Shown in pieces: positions 4,863 through 7,688 of a stretch of 7,688 nt of DNA. The notes beneath the pieces are model-generated. The model worked only from the letters and a program-made list of their open reading frames with translations, was not told the origin of the DNA and made no database searches. Every line of letters begins with the position of its first letter. Within the stretch, counting starts at the first letter, position 1. Location of the stretch: positions 1-7,688 of the forward strand of contig SKIY01000018.1 of NCBI GenBank assembly GCA_007116205.1, read 5' to 3'. The stretch is from Candidatus Izemoplasma sp. Its GTDB lineage: Bacteria > Bacillota_I > Bacilli_A > Izemoplasmatales > Izemoplasmataceae. A program made the position numbers and the translations under genes.

Positions 4863-6947
4863 ATGGCAGATTTTCGCGCATATATCGATGATTTTAATCA
4901 TATTACCATCATCGTTCCTAAAAGTATTCATAAATATAAAACTGATCATTTTGAAGCGCGCGGTAACGATGAAACATTAGCGCTAAAAGTTGTCGAACAT
5001 GAAACCAGTGAACACCACCATAAATATACGGTTGAGTATGAAGGGTTTATCTTTTTAAACAAAACGTATACCGTTCATGATGAAGATGGCCATCACGCCG
5101 AACTTTTCAGCGGTAAAATCGTCCGCACCGAGGCATTCGATGATTTATTCGCCTATGAAGGAAATGATCTTGGCGTTCGGTATAGTGAGGAACATACAAC
5201 CTTTAAAATTTGGACACCGGTTGCTAAAACAGTGACGTTAGTACTTATTAATAAACAAGGTGAAAAAGAAGAAAAAGCGCTGCAGTACGATAATCAAGGC
5301 GTCTGGTCAATTCGTGTGGATGAAAATATCGAAGGGTATCATTACCGGTATTTAGTTTATGTTAACGGTACAACACACACTGTCACAGATCCATATGCAG
5401 TCGCATCAACTGCAAACGGGGAATATAACGTTGTTATAAACCCTGAGGCATGTTATAAAATGCAATCAAACATCCCTGAATTTTCATCGGAACCGACCGA
5501 TGCAATTATTTATGAGATGAGCATTCGTGATTTAACCAGCGATCCATCGATAAACGCTCAAAACCCAGGCACCTATCAAGCTGCAATTGAGACAAACTTA
5601 AAAACAAAAGAAGACCAACTTGCAGGGGTTGATTACCTTAAAACTATTGGGGTTACACACCTTCAAATCATGCCTTTTTATGACTTTGAAGGCGTTGATG
5701 AAAACCATCCGAAAGATGCGTATAACTGGGGCTACAATCCGAGCCAATATTTTGTTCCAGAAGGATCGTTTACCATACATCCAAACGATCCATACGAACG
5801 CATAAATGCACTTAGAAAGATGATTGATTTTTATCATCAAAATGGGTTGCGTGTCGTGATGGATGTTGTGTATAACCACGTATACGATTTAACAACATTT
5901 CCGTTTGAAAAATTGGTACCTGGGTATGCATATCGTTATGATCAACGCGGTATCCGAACAAATGTTAGCGGGTGTGGCAACGATTTAGCCACAGAGCGCA
6001 GTATGGTTCGAAAGCTCATTGTTGATAATGTGATGTTTTGGACAAAGCAGTATGGGATTGATGGCTATCGGTTTGATTTAATGGGATTAATTGATGTCAA
6101 AACCATGCATAAACTGCGCCAACGCCTTGAACATTATCGCCCAGATATGATTGTTTACGGTGAAGGCTGGGAAATGCCTGCGCCGTTACCAAAAGGGTTA
6201 CTTGCACACCAACACAACAAACAAGTCCTGTTTAACATTGGGTTCTTTAATGATACGTTTAGAGAACTCATAAAAGGTGGAACCTTTGAGTTAAAACAAA
6301 AAGGCTATGCATTAGGCAATACAGATAAGAAAAAAAATGTTAAACAGGCAATATTAGGAAGTGCACAAAAGTACACACAACCCGCACAATCTATTAACTA
6401 TGTCGCATGCCATGACAACCACACCTTATACGATAAAATAACCTTAGCGATGCCAAGTCAATCAGAAACGACTAAACAAAAACATCAAGAACTTGCAACC
6501 GCTTTGGTCTTGCTTTCACAAGGCGTTCCATTCATCCATATGGGACAAGAATTTTTCCGTACAAAAGGCAACGACGAAAACAGCTATAAAAGTCCTGATA
6601 GTGTCAACCAAATAGATTGGCGTCTTGTCGATACACATCAAGATGCCATAAAAAGATTCAGAAAACTGATTGAGATTCGCCAATCATATTCTATCTTAAG
6701 ACTGAAAAACAAACGTAAAATAGCTGAACAAACAACTTTAACTTTTACCGATAAAGGCAGTGCGATATACTGCTTAAACGATCACCAAACAGCGCTTTAT
6801 ATTGTATTTAAAAACACCCCAACTAAAGAAGTTATTTCACTAAATAGAAAATATGAGATTTTATTTAGCCACCAGGATACAACAACGATTGAAGACGGAA
6901 ATTTAATTGTTACTGATATTGGTGCTACGGTATTGAAAGGAAGATAG
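4863..6947 (+). CDS. pulA: Type I pullulanase, cytosolic alpha-1,6-glucan debranching enzyme
   Basis: A 694-residue GH13 enzyme that hydrolyses alpha-1,6 branches in pullulan, limit dextrins or glycogen. Domains: an N-terminal region (1-100), a CBM48-like beta-sandwich (about 103-195), the (beta/alpha)8 barrel, and a C-terminal beta domain from about 610. The type I signature Y287-N-W-G-Y-N-P293 is present. GH13 region I is D334-V-V-Y-N-H339, region II is D-G-Y-R403-F-D405-L-M-G with nucleophile D405, region III is G-E434-G-W with acid/base E434, and region IV is H517-D518-N. All catalytic residues are intact. No signal peptide is present, so it acts in the cytosol, like Bacillus AmyX (about 718 residues). 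ATG 4863 has AAAGGAG at 4849-4855 inside cca. It is coupled to genes for RNA metabolism; no other glycogen or maltodextrin gene is in view. Exact substrate cannot be read from sequence. Confidence 0.94.
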   Translation: MADFRAYIDDFNHITIIVPKSIHKYKTDHFEARGNDETLALKVVEHETSEHHHKYTVEYEGFIFLNKTYTVHDEDGHHAELFSGKIVRTEAFDDLFAYEGNDLGVRYSEEHTTFKIWTPVAKTVTLVLINKQGEKEEKALQYDNQGVWSIRVDENIEGYHYRYLVYVNGTTHTVTDPYAVASTANGEYNVVINPEACYKMQSNIPEFSSEPTDAIIYEMSIRDLTSDPSINAQNPGTYQAAIETNLKTKEDQLAGVDYLKTIGVTHLQIMPFYDFEGVDENHPKDAYNWGYNPSQYFVPEGSFTIHPNDPYERINALRKMIDFYHQNGLRVVMDVVYNHVYDLTTFPFEKLVPGYAYRYDQRGIRTNVSGCGNDLATERSMVRKLIVDNVMFWTKQYGIDGYRFDLMGLIDVKTMHKLRQRLEHYRPDMIVYGEGWEMPAPLPKGLLAHQHNKQVLFNIGFFNDTFRELIKGGTFELKQKGYALGNTDKKKNVKQAILGSAQKYTQPAQSINYVACHDNHTLYDKITLAMPSQSETTKQKHQELATALVLLSQGVPFIHMGQEFFRTKGNDENSYKSPDSVNQIDWRLVDTHQDAIKRFRKLIEIRQSYSILRLKNKRKIAEQTTLTFTDKGSAIYCLNDHQTALYIVFKNTPTKEVISLNRKYEILFSHQDTTTIEDGNLIVTDIGATVLKGR

Positions 6948-6948
6948 A

Positions 6949-7688
6949 ATGAATACATTTTATGCCAAAATTATAGCGACAAACACCACGACATACGAAA
7001 CAAACACATTGAGCGTCCTCACCGAAGAAACAGCAAAAGAAGAATCAACCTTGCAACGCCCAACGACCTTGCGCATTGCAGAAGATGTCTTCTTAAATGT
7101 AGGCGATGTGTATTATTTTGAAACAGAACCCATCACCCACAACGATAAGGACCAACAATTAGTACTCCGTTATCAACACGTTAACGACTGTAAGTTAAAA
7201 CTTTCAGAAAAAGAATCATTAATGCGAACATTTTATGCATTCGCACCTGTTGATATCGAACAAGTGAAAGAAAGTGTTGAAAAATACTTAAACAAACTTG
7301 AAAATAAAAACATTGTTACGATTACGAAAAGTCTTTACGAAAAATACGAGGATAAATTTTATCTTTATCCCGCAGCCACTAAATTTCATCATGCATATAT
7401 TGGTGGCTTAGCGCATCATACCGAAACAATGTTGCGCTTAACAGATGGGCTTTTAGCAGTATATCCGTTTTTAAACAAAGATTTACTAATTGCCGGAATC
7501 ATATTACATGATGTTTGTAAAACCATCGAACTTTCAAACTATAAAGAACCTGAGTATACCAAAGAAGGCCGATTGATTGGGCATATTACCATGGGTGTTA
7601 AAGCAATCACAAAAGTTGCTGTAGAGCACGATATTTATGATACGGAAGAACGGTTACTACTTGAACACATTATATTATCACATCATTA
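6949..7688 (+). CDS. yhaM: YhaM-like 3'-5' exoribonuclease, HD domain (3' end outside window)
   Basis: The frame from ATG 6949 stays open to the window edge: 246 complete codons of a protein expected to be about 310-320 residues, so only the C-terminal quarter is missing. ATG follows AAAGGA (6936-6941) and lies one base after the pullulanase TAG, so it is the third operon gene. The C-terminal half is a clear HD phosphohydrolase domain: K-F-H-H-A-Y-I-G-G-L-A-H156-H157-T-E, then L-H187-D188-V-C-K (the HD pair), G-H-I-x-M-G, and L-x-E-H-I-I-L-S-H-H at the edge. This order and spacing fit the YhaM/Cbf1 family, Mn-dependent 3'-5' exoribonucleases that trim single-stranded RNA. YhaM carries an N-terminal OB fold; here residues 1-85 are of the right size but show little of the usual glycine-rich OB pattern. 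Placement beside cca suggests a role in RNA 3'-end turnover. Confidence 0.87.
   Translation, partial: MNTFYAKIIATNTTTYETNTLSVLTEETAKEESTLQRPTTLRIAEDVFLNVGDVYYFETEPITHNDKDQQLVLRYQHVNDCKLKLSEKESLMRTFYAFAPVDIEQVKESVEKYLNKLENKNIVTITKSLYEKYEDKFYLYPAATKFHHAYIGGLAHHTETMLRLTDGLLAVYPFLNKDLLIAGIILHDVCKTIELSNYKEPEYTKEGRLIGHITMGVKAITKVAVEHDIYDTEERLLLEHIILSHH

Noticed and set aside
5620..5805. 61-codon plus-strand frame inside the pullulanase gene
   Set aside because: Out-of-frame shadow of the conserved YNWGYNP region; no start signal.
5598..5879. 93-codon minus-strand open frame inside the pullulanase gene
   Set aside because: It is antisense to a highly conserved GH13 region with an intact reading frame; its composition is that of a shadow frame.
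1..7688. tRNA/rRNA genes, CRISPR arrays, insertion sequences, phage or toxin-antitoxin genes
   Set aside because: No repeats with regular spacing, no transposase or integrase motifs, no cloverleaf candidates and no gene-free stretch large enough were found by eye.
1..7688. Mycoplasma-type genetic code (TGA = Trp)
   Set aside because: All genes are unbroken under the standard bacterial code and every Trp is TGG, which would be unlikely in an AT-rich genome that reads TGA as Trp.

Overview
The window comes from a low-GC, monoderm, Firmicutes/Tenericutes-type bacterium. The clues are AT-rich DNA, strong AAAGGAG-type ribosome sites, textbook TTGACA/TATAAT promoters, a Gly-Gly-Met-free type-II lipoprotein, and Bacillus-like families (NusG domain II, DUF1146, YhaM, bacterial class II CCA enzyme, type I pullulanase). 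Every tryptophan in the called genes is TGG, and the eight visible stops are seven TAA and one TAG. The standard bacterial code therefore fits and the mycoplasma code (TGA=Trp) does not. An Izemoplasmatales/Acholeplasmatales-like or Erysipelotrichia-like host is my best guess; it is inferred from general resemblance, not proven.

Layout. (1) 1-1424, plus strand: the C-terminal end of an RnfC-like iron-sulfur subunit, translationally coupled to an RnfD-like membrane protein. (2) 1425-1479: two back-to-back hairpin terminators, one for each convergent unit. (3) 2015-1494, minus strand: a small FMN-binding lipoprotein with a covalent-flavin motif, driven by a perfect-consensus promoter. (4) 2205-2947, plus strand: a two-gene operon of a membrane-anchored NusG domain II protein (TTG start) and a tiny DUF1146 membrane protein, closed by a bidirectional terminator. 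(5) 3587-2976, minus strand: a YigZ/IMPACT-family protein. (6) 3689 to the window end, plus strand: CCA-adding enzyme, type I pullulanase and a YhaM-like 3'-5' exoribonuclease, packed with 1-nt gaps; the last gene runs off the window.

How they may work together. Genes 1-4 look like a compact membrane redox island. RnfC/RnfD would carry electrons from a cytosolic donor into the membrane, and the flavinylated lipoprotein could receive them outside. The NusG domain II protein is of the type found beside flavin-based extracellular electron transfer genes. This link is inferred from family and neighbourhood only. The RnfD-like protein seems to lack the usual flavinylation sequence, which makes the separate flavin lipoprotein more interesting. 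The downstream operon mixes tRNA 3'-end maturation, RNA decay and cytosolic glycogen/alpha-glucan debranching. There are no tRNAs, rRNAs, CRISPR arrays, insertion sequences or prophage genes, and no gene-free stretch longer than 300 bases.
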